Source: a virus. From it: DNA of 43,013 nucleotides. The position numbers were made by a program, and so were the translations under genes. Where the stretch lies: positions 1 to 43,013 of the IMG/VR virus record IMGVR_UViG_3300042507_006786; one strand, written 5' to 3'. Below the pieces are notes generated by a model. That model worked only from the letters and a program-made list of their open reading frames with translations, was not told where the DNA came from and searched no databases. Below are positions 19,901 to 26,171 of the stretch, in pieces. The first letter of the stretch is position 1; each line of letters begins with the position of its first letter.

Positions 19901-20114
19901 GCCGGCTTCTCTCTCCGATGGCAGCGACAGCCTGGTCGAGCTTCTGCATCGCAGCGCGAGGGTCGTATCCCTGAGCCGTGGTGTCGATCCCGGTATCTGC
20001 TGCAGATTGAACCAAAGATGAAAGGCTGTCCTGGGACGCTTCTTCAATGGGAACCTGCCCGGGAATCTGGCCCTGATTTCCAATAGGAACCTGGTTTGGA
20101 TCGATCATGCTCAT
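7902..20114 (-). CDS. Giant polyvalent virion protein with BRCT and HExxH segments
   Basis: A 4,070-residue protein, 28 % of the window. Visible parts: Gln-rich start; Gly/Ala-rich hydrophobic region (about 220-520); Lys/Glu/Ala-rich low-complexity region (about 620-1,570); a BRCT-like domain around NILVVGD (1,645-1,651) and a second partial one starting FTGKNFVITGNL (1,686); a zinc-protease motif HEVWH (1,897-1,901); a segment with LSPQT (2,446) and ATIDLWMARA (2,673) like a stand-alone phage domain (DUF7178-like, from memory); and a helical C-terminus (about 3,400-4,000) resembling large polyvalent-protein-associated domains. Such proteins are thought to be ejected with DNA. Start: ATG 20,114 after AAGGTG; GTG at 20,123 overlapping the upstream stop is possible. 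No transglycosylase motif was seen. Confidence 0.85.
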   Translation of the reverse strand: MSMIDPNQVPIGNQGQIPGQVPIEEASQDSLSSLVQSAADTGIDTTAQGYDPRAAMQKLDQAVAAIGERSRQGSVADQKLQETQGIYQRRQDASSIGGTARSVDANAWIKNMQSAVGGVDSRLSYDEVAKKYAPTSQMLSAPPKLVQAAIAKQKQLEDERSKDIWDTETVSNPFWWEDDFVSKTRKVSSLSKEQQGIIGILDLRKAVRSRIEQEKAIERGEFGAWMNRKLEQQAQSIQATGGASGVRSVLLSPFSGIAGAVKAFSGFGAMVGSGLEAWSEDIFGFDRGTTGEGVSTFFNNLSGAIEYARQEMTGTTNELAQTVNAIGDGIGQVGVAIGLSLATGGAAAPAVFMGSAAAQAAGGAYDQSYRQALANGFDEESARAIGAVDGSLYGISSMVLQKIPAGAIFGKAEQAAANTLSRAAVAASVRKLSKSTELIRRIAAGGTAEGIQEISEDALGNLVQIAAWRAGGEDPLKREYLINQLTSDDEKVRSEAWRGVLANFLGGVGGGGIGGLAVRATELSRFKHDLKSREAAWSAFEAGLESRGEFLAGNPTDLSEEQLVAAARGKRVGDATDVETKSGKKKNLRVRPEDAIAELKRRGLKVPSDAVKIEKPPAPEAAPAEEKPAEPAAGAGKVSRTPMDGIPLVDRKTKEPIKIDNDAIDGTKVAAGDEGQLGLLVSKNRTAVQMILATPGLAISKANLLRLFPNPTIAKEMDAILSDPKKRAAFVAQLRLAADKDGITKKPAEAPVALTPKEESRLEEIDALLEDEAKRPKGKDLQSMLKERENLAVRKIYGVADETLAPLSPYEKSILEKLRESLKSAKDEDAKNRISAKIASLERRSRSTGTYTPDPLPVPSASEIAAAEGKGPLKDWEKTRMADLEDRLNSGSIDSDPERKRKWQDEYKALKAREGVKPKEKPAPAPKAEKPAPAPKMKPEERPADTLQPVSPFEERELKRLKKELAIARPGRERESRQEKIDDIEDRKRRATRAWAPEPLPEVSPVKRGKPLSESERKRLELRTSQLTDGRPLGTSRPTLIEDYVSLKAREGLAVDEDAIEARKKKQAEGEAKIAEERRKRAEAKSIERSKREEIRQAAEKKRAEERAALKAKTDAERNAKQEKQQAEKKAKEEARQAEAKKKEEAAKPAEKAKPAEKAKPAEKAKPAEKTAPSKPSSTQTVSYVISYTLYEGKSKTQHAGGGQHVSLNDIAAYGLPFLIDKIRSRKEPSERIEISLARNIYDENDKFVESHRFDTVESGLQFAEQEAEAYKAASKRSPDIAAKPTKKEKAAKTSKKEEAKAAEKAKPAEEAKTAAKSYPHKASTYKIRWMKWEESQQSWRLAGSAEVAASEVAREVKRAAADGYAVSTITERVYGSNDPFSPKYRIWDQPKSKRIEEKQLTDDQIAKQFGIDRFPAGFEAKEEAAKPAKKEEAKTSKKEEAKAAKKPAKNKAADEETDEESDGEEDWSLPEARPDPNFESLGTQRPAWLSPNQNQKTLKEDLQNALKANLATPNNDFIVEELARFAIKQSKADADRFLSLLEAFEAPVRQLLERNKTTKELNGSISFIDQMMQNYLAQKEAAPAPAAPAKAPSKEKPAAEKPAEPKKTVRTTFRKPEQAGRAEATGSINGMGGVVTTGISGKTNILVVGDEPGQAKIEDAKARGIEIWTEDRLIDELDSGSDAAFTGKNFVITGNLRKFAGKIQEGDGANLGDFPVIAATAEKMTPEESERLRNDGIPVTDQETIEDIYSDLADARQPINMNLGWRHLDPRLFTAEFLPILQSSKFLSPLAAAKKYGDRAADIVRFAASNGVLVLFAPGDTGAIGRAYGGYPMIFRQVQVSMTDGSKRWKTIPDNRLPLGKNERRVKVEFVTVNDELARDRSRQFSLRTFAAVVYHEVWHVLLTKSGDNRRAQYETSRSFLQKLQQEDPKAASAIFGPIAELLRRDGYEANPDLGEGIHQEVLVRFLEQVTAMVAADPEALHEALSDVVRKIKNGTIVLDDSHASTMYETIMRVIASAIASAKKALTAISVSMMNSDQRAMHDAHVQRVAELESEFLSLFDKSKRADVKRQMKDPGLAETFLSEKGKQGVVSKSEAVARIEQLASIIMKSNQKFGPLLSGQFRINTNVPQGSSPELSMALLAGQDDSTAIGPIASVKENPRAVTSKWNLSLAGVSIGMTWHYSKSAIKEAISQAFPTGKKPKMEDFFMQNKKKLQAQAPSAREIVVSKDVVESMPGFASLSDASKTAVYSLISSTNSMRPAEVDEVVSFKGSLPQQHGEKILEFIDSLGIKDKEESAQLVNVIKFMVTSRAVSMFGETISSNSRRASGDIGWVVPDIESISERNGSIVISTSQVGWGLMGQLEGTSGMSKESKKAAESRNQRRLSKRRSKAARNIVDRVRELRGKNDPRSVYIIAQDKWYNNIFGRLSRSFGRHQGMFTELLAALSPQTPADINFTYAVDAIQAFTRGEYDAILEQYFNWFTDKGRIAEISRLETEIDSRISQIESENESLVEKIVPKNDTVLKMLRSQRSAMNKYDGPTPFRTITVVHGQKFPSEPYEDSEGNVVMPEKKVFLTAEQLMSQYGPKKSDFDGDEQMQKTAMGEWMSMLRNQNPGAFNEDGSVVDGATITFPRNFGMNSMAALNVMAGLWGQRVNSPKVHTFYSNLTGFSTNATIDLWMARAIRNVLGEKRIPAYAEIAVQGRLLDGDINRPTGEYEFGQSILNEAAAELGMTPMNLQALMWFMEKDLWSSNGWTTSQGAGGSFERAFDRMGIAMVEAEIPSDVDPSSELISPLVQRLKDDDDVVVVDYGKNASSSNGRSINVSLVVKQGFDVNRFHSEISDIVEKSGSNQRVTIVRTIPFGQKTENTRPIFRVMLRNPMSQTQALALAEEINASVPGWHVEPQFDPRSSDAGFVQQGQVTGLRIHYMADNDPAVRQNAFRSSVSTIASVDAIVQLRTDQMVDKLESLYNGGIINNSVEPTYGEAVTLGIEGAPNGSEGLDAFSDLRPGQQKGPRGIQAIVAASVGIESDSDRAIDLRDEPADGYPESTEAIAERLGDVPPEVAQAQRRAVNNLFPDDGDIPGETDPEPRTGVLSFPAALAPKDDAEVEFKSESDVPLPPELEQAEQKGGALASIRRFFGTKSDVPVVQYKKKGDIGMFRRWFMPLITSAWASSNRTVRYIAEELVAGDMERARVTEGAMEQGKDLYARLPREYRKDNGKLFYVLMDRYYDPNKPNSDSQWVDPNGNRLSDDVIDVLREFKKIDEVQRQGIIRAKRDAAGEMVRYMKVSRVLSIANENGSNWYSERVQIGLLPSDVVTMIVDSDTGNMMTVEEAKAALVNIMVPDSWGKKFSHAFHGFFGSYEGVWYSKKAYRSAIARGLSKEDALKESRRSVSMDGGTATANTEAEMVRRLLAFRRNPPAGVDKADIGRIEIKVQTHVPPDVVRVSGKQYTAIRRSIQNAADLESHQVSEMLRGRIGKTEAKQRFYAPLLQRTGKEGFDMDFMRAWQAQTAGYYKWLYFNRMRRNVTASIEDLRRQGFVGWASHFQDTLDYTTTFRQSHFEQFVDGFIASIPGLRTMVGPMPTRRWLQMVRAVNVFRQLMTVRQQVVNSMQPFQTVFPIIGAKRFVGYAKRYNGREGKEIMSRYGYLRPNGEWYEGREFRLTSGTGWLSRSYDGIKKIFEKVPISGSESRNQNFTFFAFYTYAKEELGMDDNEAARHALLRVAQTQFSFSKANNPIAFRGPTRATILQYKRFMFSSFGLAYDNIVRARDPRTNELLSTTTRSMMFGRWASTFLLMGGVKGLPVFLLFDLLARYLTDEEDKAAGYDIYQGMREQFGEGWANVVTMGLPAAAGVDISGSIVLFPKPYGRTVYEMIGNFAAGPTLSAFSDAFRSATQKDAVYQNGFTELAGAAYASSPAFQQVENLMGVLSGKEADYYDMQGRLKFRKTVAEQVRGAMGFRTIKESLESLEYNKIVVMKDSLDSYKDEIATLIASGMIVQAQQKIRNWNAMFPEMPMPYTMKGLMKDPSIGRRIKRKVDDRTLDTRQRRLGQLNDELAKYMIDKYGMAEVDE
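16606..16677 (-). repeat. Four tandem 18-bp coding repeats (AEKAKP)
   Basis: Four contiguous 18-base units differing at one or two positions, each encoding AEKAKP in the leftward frame, at about residues 1,146-1,170 of the giant protein. They belong to a longer Lys/Glu/Ala/Pro-rich linker. The repeat length is a multiple of three, so copy-number change would keep the frame. Confidence 0.9.
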
Positions 20115-20119
20115 GTTGT

Positions 20120-22735
20120 TCACCTTGCAGAAGGCTTCTTGGGCATCTCGTTCATGTTTGCGGCGTTACGAGCTTCAGATTCAGTCTTTCTGCCTTGCCG
20201 TTGCGTATCGGCCGTCTTCTGCTCATCAGCAAGCTTTTCTTGACGCAGTTTACCAGCCATGTTTGCTGGAACTTTTTGCTTCGTTCGCTCGTTGTAGAAC
20301 GTGCTTCTGTAATCACCAAACCTGGAATCTGGATTTTCGCGAGACCAACTGTTGATCTTGGCCTGGATCTCGGCCATGACCTTGTTTCTGATCTCGTCGT
20401 TTGTTGCCTGGCCTGAAGACCTGTTCACCATGTCCTCGACAAGAGCGTTGATCCTGTCCCACCGGTTCCACTTTCCTGGACCCTTCCCAGGGCTCATTCC
20501 ATCAAATTCGCCTCCAGCGCCAAAGGCTCCGACCTTGTTGGCGAGATCGGTTTCTTCGGCAACAACTTCGTTCAAGATCGATTCCACTGCAGTGTTCACG
20601 GCACGATCGACCTTTGGGCGCATCTCGTACACCTTGTCCGGATCGTCCAAGTACGCAATGTCTCGCATGGCTTCCGAGAATGCCTTGGAAGTCTTGGCAG
20701 TGACCTCCATGCGACGTCCTTCAAACGTGTTCCCTCTTGAGGTATTGGAGATTTCCGCGATCCTAGATCCCTTTGACTGGTCTCTTGCAAAACCAGTGCT
20801 GGCAAACCCTGGGGCTCCATCTGGGTTCTCGCCGTTCGTGTCGATCTTGTACCCGAGAGAATGGGCGATGTACATCGACATCAGTGCCTTCGCTGGAGTG
20901 TTGAGCTCGCCGTAGAAGGATCCGACGACCTTCATCAGCGCCTCCTGCTTCGGTGACAGGTTCGATGGATCCCATTCCTCGTCGATAGTCTGGTACTTCT
21001 GCAGGGTGTCTGCAAACGCATTCCAGTCCTCGGGGTTGCGCGCCCGGATCTTCCCGAGCTCCTTTCCAAACGACTGCCGCACGCTGTCTGGGAGCGAGAA
21101 GTCCTGCAGGTCGATCGTCTCGGAGTTGAACGGAAGCATTCTGATCTGCTTGCCGTCCTTCTGCGAAGTGATGTTCTGGAACGGAGTGTCGGTCTCGAGG
21201 TCCGCAAGCTGGCGCGGACCGACAGGAGCGGCGACCATCTCTCCGTTCTGATTTCGAACAGCAGGGATGTCCACATCGCTTCCCCTTCGGCGAATGACCG
21301 AGGTTCCATACGTTCCCTGTCGAACGCGGTACCTGTTGGTGTCGACCGGAGGCTTGGCCTTGTCTTCCTGGCCGATTCCGAACATCTCTCCAAGAGACTT
21401 CTTCTGCTGGTTCTGCAATTCGTATGTGCGCTTGAAAGCTGAAAGGCGAGCCTGTGACAGGTCGACCTGGATTCCCTCTGCCTGAATCGCCTGCAGCGCT
21501 GCGACAGGATCTGTCTGCAGCATCGCCTGGATCGACGCTCGCTTCTCTGGGTCTGCAACCTGAGACATCGCCTGGACAATCTGCTCGCGCTCCTCCGGAG
21601 ACGCTCCTTCTTCCGCCTTCTTGTCCCACTTCTGGAACTGAGAGAACAGCTCTTCCTGGTCCGGAACCTGCTGTTCACCTGACGACTGTCCGGACATGGA
21701 CGACTTGGACGAGCGTCCTCGACCTGACGATCCTCCACCGACCGTCTCTACCTTGCCGCTGTTGGCGTCGATGTACTGCGTGCCCTCTGGAAGGGAATCA
21801 ATCTCGACCTGGTCTGCAGTGACAGGGAGAAGCATTCCGTTCGGACCCCTTGCCGCCTGCATGATGTCGCCAGTCTCGGGATTGCGAAGTGCATTCCCTC
21901 CGATTGGCTCAAGTCCCACTGGCTGAACGTCTGCGAACTCCTCCGGAGGAGGGGCGTCGTATCCGAAGGTGCTGTTGGTGAACTCGCGGCCCTGTTGGAA
22001 TCCGGTCTGGATCTCCTGCGCTCTCTGCGAGATTCTTTCAAGAGCCTGCGCTCGCTGTTCTGGCGAGAACCTAGGGTCCATCATCACGTTTTGCGCGGAC
22101 TTCTGGAGGTTTTCGGCTTCCTTGCGGTACGCGTCTTCTGTGAATCCCTTGAACTGACCGATCTTCCTGTCAATGGCCCCGAACCTTCCGCCCTGGAGAT
22201 CCAGGTTGTAGGCATCGGCTTGTTCCTGGCTCACGGGTCCTGGCATGTTGTCCGGAGACGCAGGCCGGCTTGGGTCGTAAGGCGCCTGGGCCTGCGGGGC
22301 CATGCCTGGAATCTGCGGCATGGGAGCCTTCTGCGTCGGCATCCTCATCATGTCAGGGCCAGCCTGATTCATTGGTGCCGAAGAAGGCTGCCCGGACTGA
22401 GCCATGAAGTCGCTTGGAGCTGGTCCCGAATTCTGAGCATCGCGCATTCCACGATACGAAGACAGCGAAGGATTCTGCTGCCTGAACTGCTGCGACATCT
22501 CCGCCATGTTCCGTGGAATGCGAATGTTCGTCCCAGTTGCAAAGGTTCCGCCCTCGGTCTGGGTGAATCCTCCGGCCTGAGATCCAGGAGCAGGCTTTGG
22601 AGCCTTCGGCTGGCCTGGAGGAAGGGATGGCGGCGTGGACGAACCCGGAGCCTTCCAGTTGCCTGGCAGCGGCGGGTTGTTCGGGTTGACCGGAGGCTTC
22701 CAGTCTTTCGGCAATGGAGAATTAGCTTGCTGCAT
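20120..22735 (-). CDS. Large internal virion protein candidate
   Basis: An 871-residue protein directly upstream of the giant gene, whose start it overlaps or nearly overlaps. The N-terminal 60 residues are Pro-rich (WKPPVNPNNPPLPGNW), then about 60-230 is Gln/Met/Pro-rich and probably disordered. The remainder is charged and helical with no domain I recognise. Its pairing with a giant polyvalent protein in a short-tailed phage suggests a core or ejected protein. The start is ATG 22,735, preceded by GAGGACC; a GTG at 22,756 lies inside the palindrome and is unlikely. The palindrome at 22,748 would therefore lie in the leader. Confidence 0.75.
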   Translation of the reverse strand: MQQANSPLPKDWKPPVNPNNPPLPGNWKAPGSSTPPSLPPGQPKAPKPAPGSQAGGFTQTEGGTFATGTNIRIPRNMAEMSQQFRQQNPSLSSYRGMRDAQNSGPAPSDFMAQSGQPSSAPMNQAGPDMMRMPTQKAPMPQIPGMAPQAQAPYDPSRPASPDNMPGPVSQEQADAYNLDLQGGRFGAIDRKIGQFKGFTEDAYRKEAENLQKSAQNVMMDPRFSPEQRAQALERISQRAQEIQTGFQQGREFTNSTFGYDAPPPEEFADVQPVGLEPIGGNALRNPETGDIMQAARGPNGMLLPVTADQVEIDSLPEGTQYIDANSGKVETVGGGSSGRGRSSKSSMSGQSSGEQQVPDQEELFSQFQKWDKKAEEGASPEEREQIVQAMSQVADPEKRASIQAMLQTDPVAALQAIQAEGIQVDLSQARLSAFKRTYELQNQQKKSLGEMFGIGQEDKAKPPVDTNRYRVRQGTYGTSVIRRRGSDVDIPAVRNQNGEMVAAPVGPRQLADLETDTPFQNITSQKDGKQIRMLPFNSETIDLQDFSLPDSVRQSFGKELGKIRARNPEDWNAFADTLQKYQTIDEEWDPSNLSPKQEALMKVVGSFYGELNTPAKALMSMYIAHSLGYKIDTNGENPDGAPGFASTGFARDQSKGSRIAEISNTSRGNTFEGRRMEVTAKTSKAFSEAMRDIAYLDDPDKVYEMRPKVDRAVNTAVESILNEVVAEETDLANKVGAFGAGGEFDGMSPGKGPGKWNRWDRINALVEDMVNRSSGQATNDEIRNKVMAEIQAKINSWSRENPDSRFGDYRSTFYNERTKQKVPANMAGKLRQEKLADEQKTADTQRQGRKTESEARNAANMNEMPKKPSAR

Positions 22736-22747
22736 GGCTGGTCCTCG

Positions 22748-22765
22748 ACCTGCCACGTGGCAGGT
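22748..22765. repeat. Dispersed 18-bp palindrome, copy 3
   Basis: Exact ACCTGCCACGTGGCAGGT in the 39-base gap between the 144-residue zinc protein (stop at 22,775) and the start codon of the 871-residue gene. It could act as DNA (operator) or as an RNA hairpin in the intercistronic region. Confidence 0.9.
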
Positions 22766-22774
22766 GTGGTCATT

Positions 22775-23209
22775 CTACTTGAGCAGGAGCTGGATGAATA
22801 GCGCCTTGATGCGATCTTTCAGCTGGGCGTGACGGCCATTTGCCTTGCCAAACTTGCCTCTTGGGCAGTCAAGGGCCGGCATGGTGAGCTTGACCGAAAG
22901 CCTGGACCGATCACTGACGCCGCATCCGCACCCCTTGCAGAATCCGATCGAGTCCGGGATCGCCCCGGTTCTTCGCAGGTCGCAGCCCATGCACGCGTCT
23001 CGCCTGGCCTGGAAGACCTTGTCGGTCACAGGACCGTAGAGCTGTAGGCTCAGTTCTGCGGTCATGTACTTCTTGGCGTTCGCAACCGTGTACTCAGGCT
23101 TCTGATCCGGGACTCGAGTCTCCTGATGGATCTGCGCGGGAGCCGCATCCAGCTTCTGGTCTTGCTGGAGGTCGATGGTGGTCCTCGATGAGATGTAGTT
23201 GTCGTTCAT
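22775..23209 (-). CDS. Zinc-ribbon-like phage protein
   Basis: A 144-residue protein with a disordered, polar first third and a cysteine cluster: CMGC (C73, C76), then CKGCGCG (C91, C94, C96) and C115 in an LDCPRGKFG segment. The spacing fits one or two zinc sites and resembles a family of small phage proteins with the pattern CxxC...CxxCxC...CPxGKW, whose function is unknown. It starts at ATG 23,209, 5 bases beyond the stop of the cysteine-rich gene, and belongs to the tail block. Confidence 0.75.
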   Translation of the reverse strand: MNDNYISSRTTIDLQQDQKLDAAPAQIHQETRVPDQKPEYTVANAKKYMTAELSLQLYGPVTDKVFQARRDACMGCDLRRTGAIPDSIGFCKGCGCGVSDRSRLSVKLTMPALDCPRGKFGKANGRHAQLKDRIKALFIQLLLK

Positions 23210-23214
23210 GGTGG

Positions 23215-25326
23215 TCACGAGCAGGTGATCGAGTGTCCGATGCAGGCAATCTGATTGGCGTTGGCGTGAGGAGGGCAGTCCGATCCAGAGGAGCACGGAG
23301 TTGCCTGGGGGCCTGTGTACGGATCCACGGTTGTAGGGTCGCAGTCGCACTCGAAATCAAGGCACATTGCTCCGCAGCACATCCTGCCCGTGTACTCGCT
23401 TGATGGGCAAGGAGTGAGGCAACCGCATCCCCAGCACCACGAGTCGCTGTCAGAGCCAGGGGTGATTGCTGGATTGCAGATGCTTGACTGCGGCGCCGGA
23501 TGGCTCTTCGACCACATTGCCCAAGAATTGAAGACAGGAAGAGGAGGAGATTCCGTCCTGCATGTGAACGGCACTGAGTCAAGCCACGAGTCAACGGATC
23601 TCTTTGCCCCGACAAGGTAGGACTCGAGAGTCATCTTGCAGGATATCTTCGTGCACAGCTTGCACTCCGGGCCGGGCGCGCAGACCGACATGTCAGGGGA
23701 TTTGAGCTCGTTGTCAGCCGCGTATAGGAAGTACTTGAAATGAAGTCCCTCGCAGTATGGTTGCGCCGAGAGGCTCTGGCAAATGTCCGGAGGACCGCAG
23801 TTTCCAAGCGGAAGATCGCAATCGTATGTGTCGCATCCCCTGCAGTTTACTGTGACTCCAAGAGACGAGGTCGTGTTGCAGCAGGAACATGCGGTTGCGG
23901 TGCCAGCGGTCCTGCATGATCCGGTCAACGCGCCAATGCAGTTGGCGGATCCCCTGGTGTCTCCGAGAAGAATCGACAGCTTTTCGTCTCCGGAGCACAG
24001 GGTTGCGTTCCAGTCAGCCCATGTCCATCCTCCTGGACGGCCGCGAAAGTAAACCCACTGACGCTCGCACCAGTAGTCGTAGTCGGCCTGGTTGAGCGTG
24101 GATCCCGGGTAGTCGATGAAGCAGCTTGCCTGCAGAGGTGCAAGGTCCGGGTTTGACACCACGTCTCCCTTCCGCAGCAGCGGCTGGAGGGATGTTCCAA
24201 CCGTCTTGTACGTCATCCGCTTCCTGAACGGACCAAGGGGGTTCATGTTCTCGACCTTGGTGATGCATCCGGCGTACCCTGCGCCTGGAAACCGCACGTT
24301 GAGTTCCTGGTAGGCGGCCTTCTGCTCGTCTCTCCAATCGTTGGCGCGGATGTATCCGGCGTCTGACAGCTTCTTCAGGACGGCTTGGCTTGGGTGGGCG
24401 CAGGCAGTTGCCAGGTCTGTCAGGATCTGGAGAGCCTCGGCGCCAGTGATGACTCCAAACCTGGTTGCGTCGATGAGATCGCCTGCGTACAGGGGGATTC
24501 CAGAGCATGCGAAGATCCACCACTTCGGGACAAGCTGAGACGTGTTGCATGTCCCAGGATCGTTCGGGATGTAGATCCTTGCTCCTTCCGGGCAGGTCTC
24601 CGCGATCTTCCACCACCGCTCGAAGTGCACGACGCACAGGACCTGGTTCGCTCGGTTCAGCCCGCCGAGACGGTCGCAGTTCGAGTACCCGCCGATGAGG
24701 TCGCAGTCGCCTCCAGATCCGAGGTTCTGACCGTTCTTGTGGCAGATGGCCTCGACAAGCCATTTCCACCTGTCCGTGACGGACATCCTGGCGCGACGCC
24801 AGATCGACATGCCTTCATCGTTGCACGTGTCGCAGCACGTGATGCAGTTCTTGCTCCACGGCTGTCCGTTCCAGTTTGGATCGTTGCAGCATCCGTTTTG
24901 CGGAAATGAGCACGGAGGAAAGGAGTTGCATGCGGTGCTCAGGTACGACGCGCACGCAGTCGGAAGCCCGCTGATCGGGTCAATCTCGCAGGATGACGGC
25001 GGGCACATCTCGGCAAGTCCGTCGTATCCAGCCAGGCCAAGGGACGTCATCTTCACGCATCGGAACCAGCATGAATCGTAGTGATAGATGGCTTGGATCG
25101 GTTCTTCCGAAGGCTGCGATCGAATGCAGCAAAACTCGTCGAACGATGTTCCGCCGGACTTGTAGCATCCGGCGTTTGTCCTGATCGAGTATCCCGGACG
25201 CTCGCACCAAAGGAGCAGCGTGTCCTCCTTGTGGCAGCATCCGGAATCGATCTCGGTCTGCCAGATGCAGTCCTTGACGCAGGCGCCCTCCGCTCCGCAG
25301 CAGCATGCCTGAAGAATACCGCTCAT
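23215..25326 (-). CDS. Cysteine-rich tail or virion protein
   Basis: A 703-residue protein with 66 cysteines by my count (about 9 %), many in pairs (CCC, CC) and clusters such as WCWGCGC and CCGAMCLDFECDCD. Cysteines are dense at both ends and sparser in the middle (about 270-430). There is no signal peptide or obvious CxxC zinc array, so disulphides or metal clusters are possible. Its ATG overlaps the stop of the upstream virion gene (ATGA). Position among tail genes suggests an adhesin-like virion protein, but I know no characterised homologue. Long open frames upstream in the same frame are antisense noise. Confidence 0.8.
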   Translation of the reverse strand: MSGILQACCCGAEGACVKDCIWQTEIDSGCCHKEDTLLLWCERPGYSIRTNAGCYKSGGTSFDEFCCIRSQPSEEPIQAIYHYDSCWFRCVKMTSLGLAGYDGLAEMCPPSSCEIDPISGLPTACASYLSTACNSFPPCSFPQNGCCNDPNWNGQPWSKNCITCCDTCNDEGMSIWRRARMSVTDRWKWLVEAICHKNGQNLGSGGDCDLIGGYSNCDRLGGLNRANQVLCVVHFERWWKIAETCPEGARIYIPNDPGTCNTSQLVPKWWIFACSGIPLYAGDLIDATRFGVITGAEALQILTDLATACAHPSQAVLKKLSDAGYIRANDWRDEQKAAYQELNVRFPGAGYAGCITKVENMNPLGPFRKRMTYKTVGTSLQPLLRKGDVVSNPDLAPLQASCFIDYPGSTLNQADYDYWCERQWVYFRGRPGGWTWADWNATLCSGDEKLSILLGDTRGSANCIGALTGSCRTAGTATACSCCNTTSSLGVTVNCRGCDTYDCDLPLGNCGPPDICQSLSAQPYCEGLHFKYFLYAADNELKSPDMSVCAPGPECKLCTKISCKMTLESYLVGAKRSVDSWLDSVPFTCRTESPPLPVFNSWAMWSKSHPAPQSSICNPAITPGSDSDSWCWGCGCLTPCPSSEYTGRMCCGAMCLDFECDCDPTTVDPYTGPQATPCSSGSDCPPHANANQIACIGHSITCS

Positions 25327-26168
25327 CAGACGATCTCCCTGTAGCGGACGAACGATCCCGCCTTTGCCACGATCGCGCTGCCGCCGACCTCGCTCGCGAA
25401 GCGCGCGATCAGAGTCGCGTCCGCGTTCGCGCGGATGACGCCCTCGATGACGGCGAGGTTGTTTCCCGTGGCCGCGCTCGTCGCGTTCGAGGCCGCCGGC
25501 GAGTCGAACGCCTGGATCAGCGCGTTGCGCGTGGTGGTCGTCGTGGTCAGCGAGTATTCGCTTGTGTAGGAGCAGGTCGCCGCCGTTCCAGCCGATGCGT
25601 TGATCGACCAGCGTGAACCCGTGGTCGTCGCGGCGGCGGTATAGAAGCACACGAACTTGAACTCGTAGAACTTCGTGTTCGTGATCGCGAAGGACAGGCC
25701 CGTGACATCGGCGATCGTGTTGGCGACGGCGTTGTTGTTGGTGATGTCCGAGGCCAGCACGACGATGCTGAAGCCGCTCTGCGCCGCGCCAGCGATCTGG
25801 TTGATGCTCGACTTGACCGTGCCCGCGCTCGACAGGACGTACCAGCCAGCCTCGTCGGTGTAGACGAGCGTCTCGCCAGTCGCGAGCGCGAGCTTGCAAA
25901 GGATGCGCGTCCCGACCTTGACGGTGCAGGTGATGCTTGAAGTGTCCTCGTTGTAGACATTGACATAGTCGACGCCGCGTGTGTAGGTCGCGGCGGGCGC
26001 GGGCACGATGTTGACGGCGCTGGTGTTGTTCGTGTCCACCGAGGTGAACCCCGGCGAGAGTTCCCCGGACTTGGTGTCGCGCCACGACGCGTACGAGCGG
26101 GCCTGATTGGTGGCCACGGTCGCGTTCAGTTGGATCGTGAGGTTGGTAGAGGAGTCGAGGAAGATCAT
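25326..26168 (-). CDS. Virion structural protein, beta-rich
   Basis: A 280-residue protein starting MIFLDSSTNLTIQLNATVAT, rich in Ala, Thr, Ser and Val, and mostly predicted beta. The C-terminus has an IARFASEVGGSAIVAKAGSF segment followed by RYREIV, the form of ending found in phage tail-fibre or minor tail proteins that present small beta domains. It is coupled by ATGA overlap to the cysteine-rich protein, so the two may work at the same structure. The exact role is unknown. Confidence 0.75.
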   Translation of the reverse strand: MIFLDSSTNLTIQLNATVATNQARSYASWRDTKSGELSPGFTSVDTNNTSAVNIVPAPAATYTRGVDYVNVYNEDTSSITCTVKVGTRILCKLALATGETLVYTDEAGWYVLSSAGTVKSSINQIAGAAQSGFSIVVLASDITNNNAVANTIADVTGLSFAITNTKFYEFKFVCFYTAAATTTGSRWSINASAGTAATCSYTSEYSLTTTTTTRNALIQAFDSPAASNATSAATGNNLAVIEGVIRANADATLIARFASEVGGSAIVAKAGSFVRYREIV

Positions 26169-26171
26169 TGG

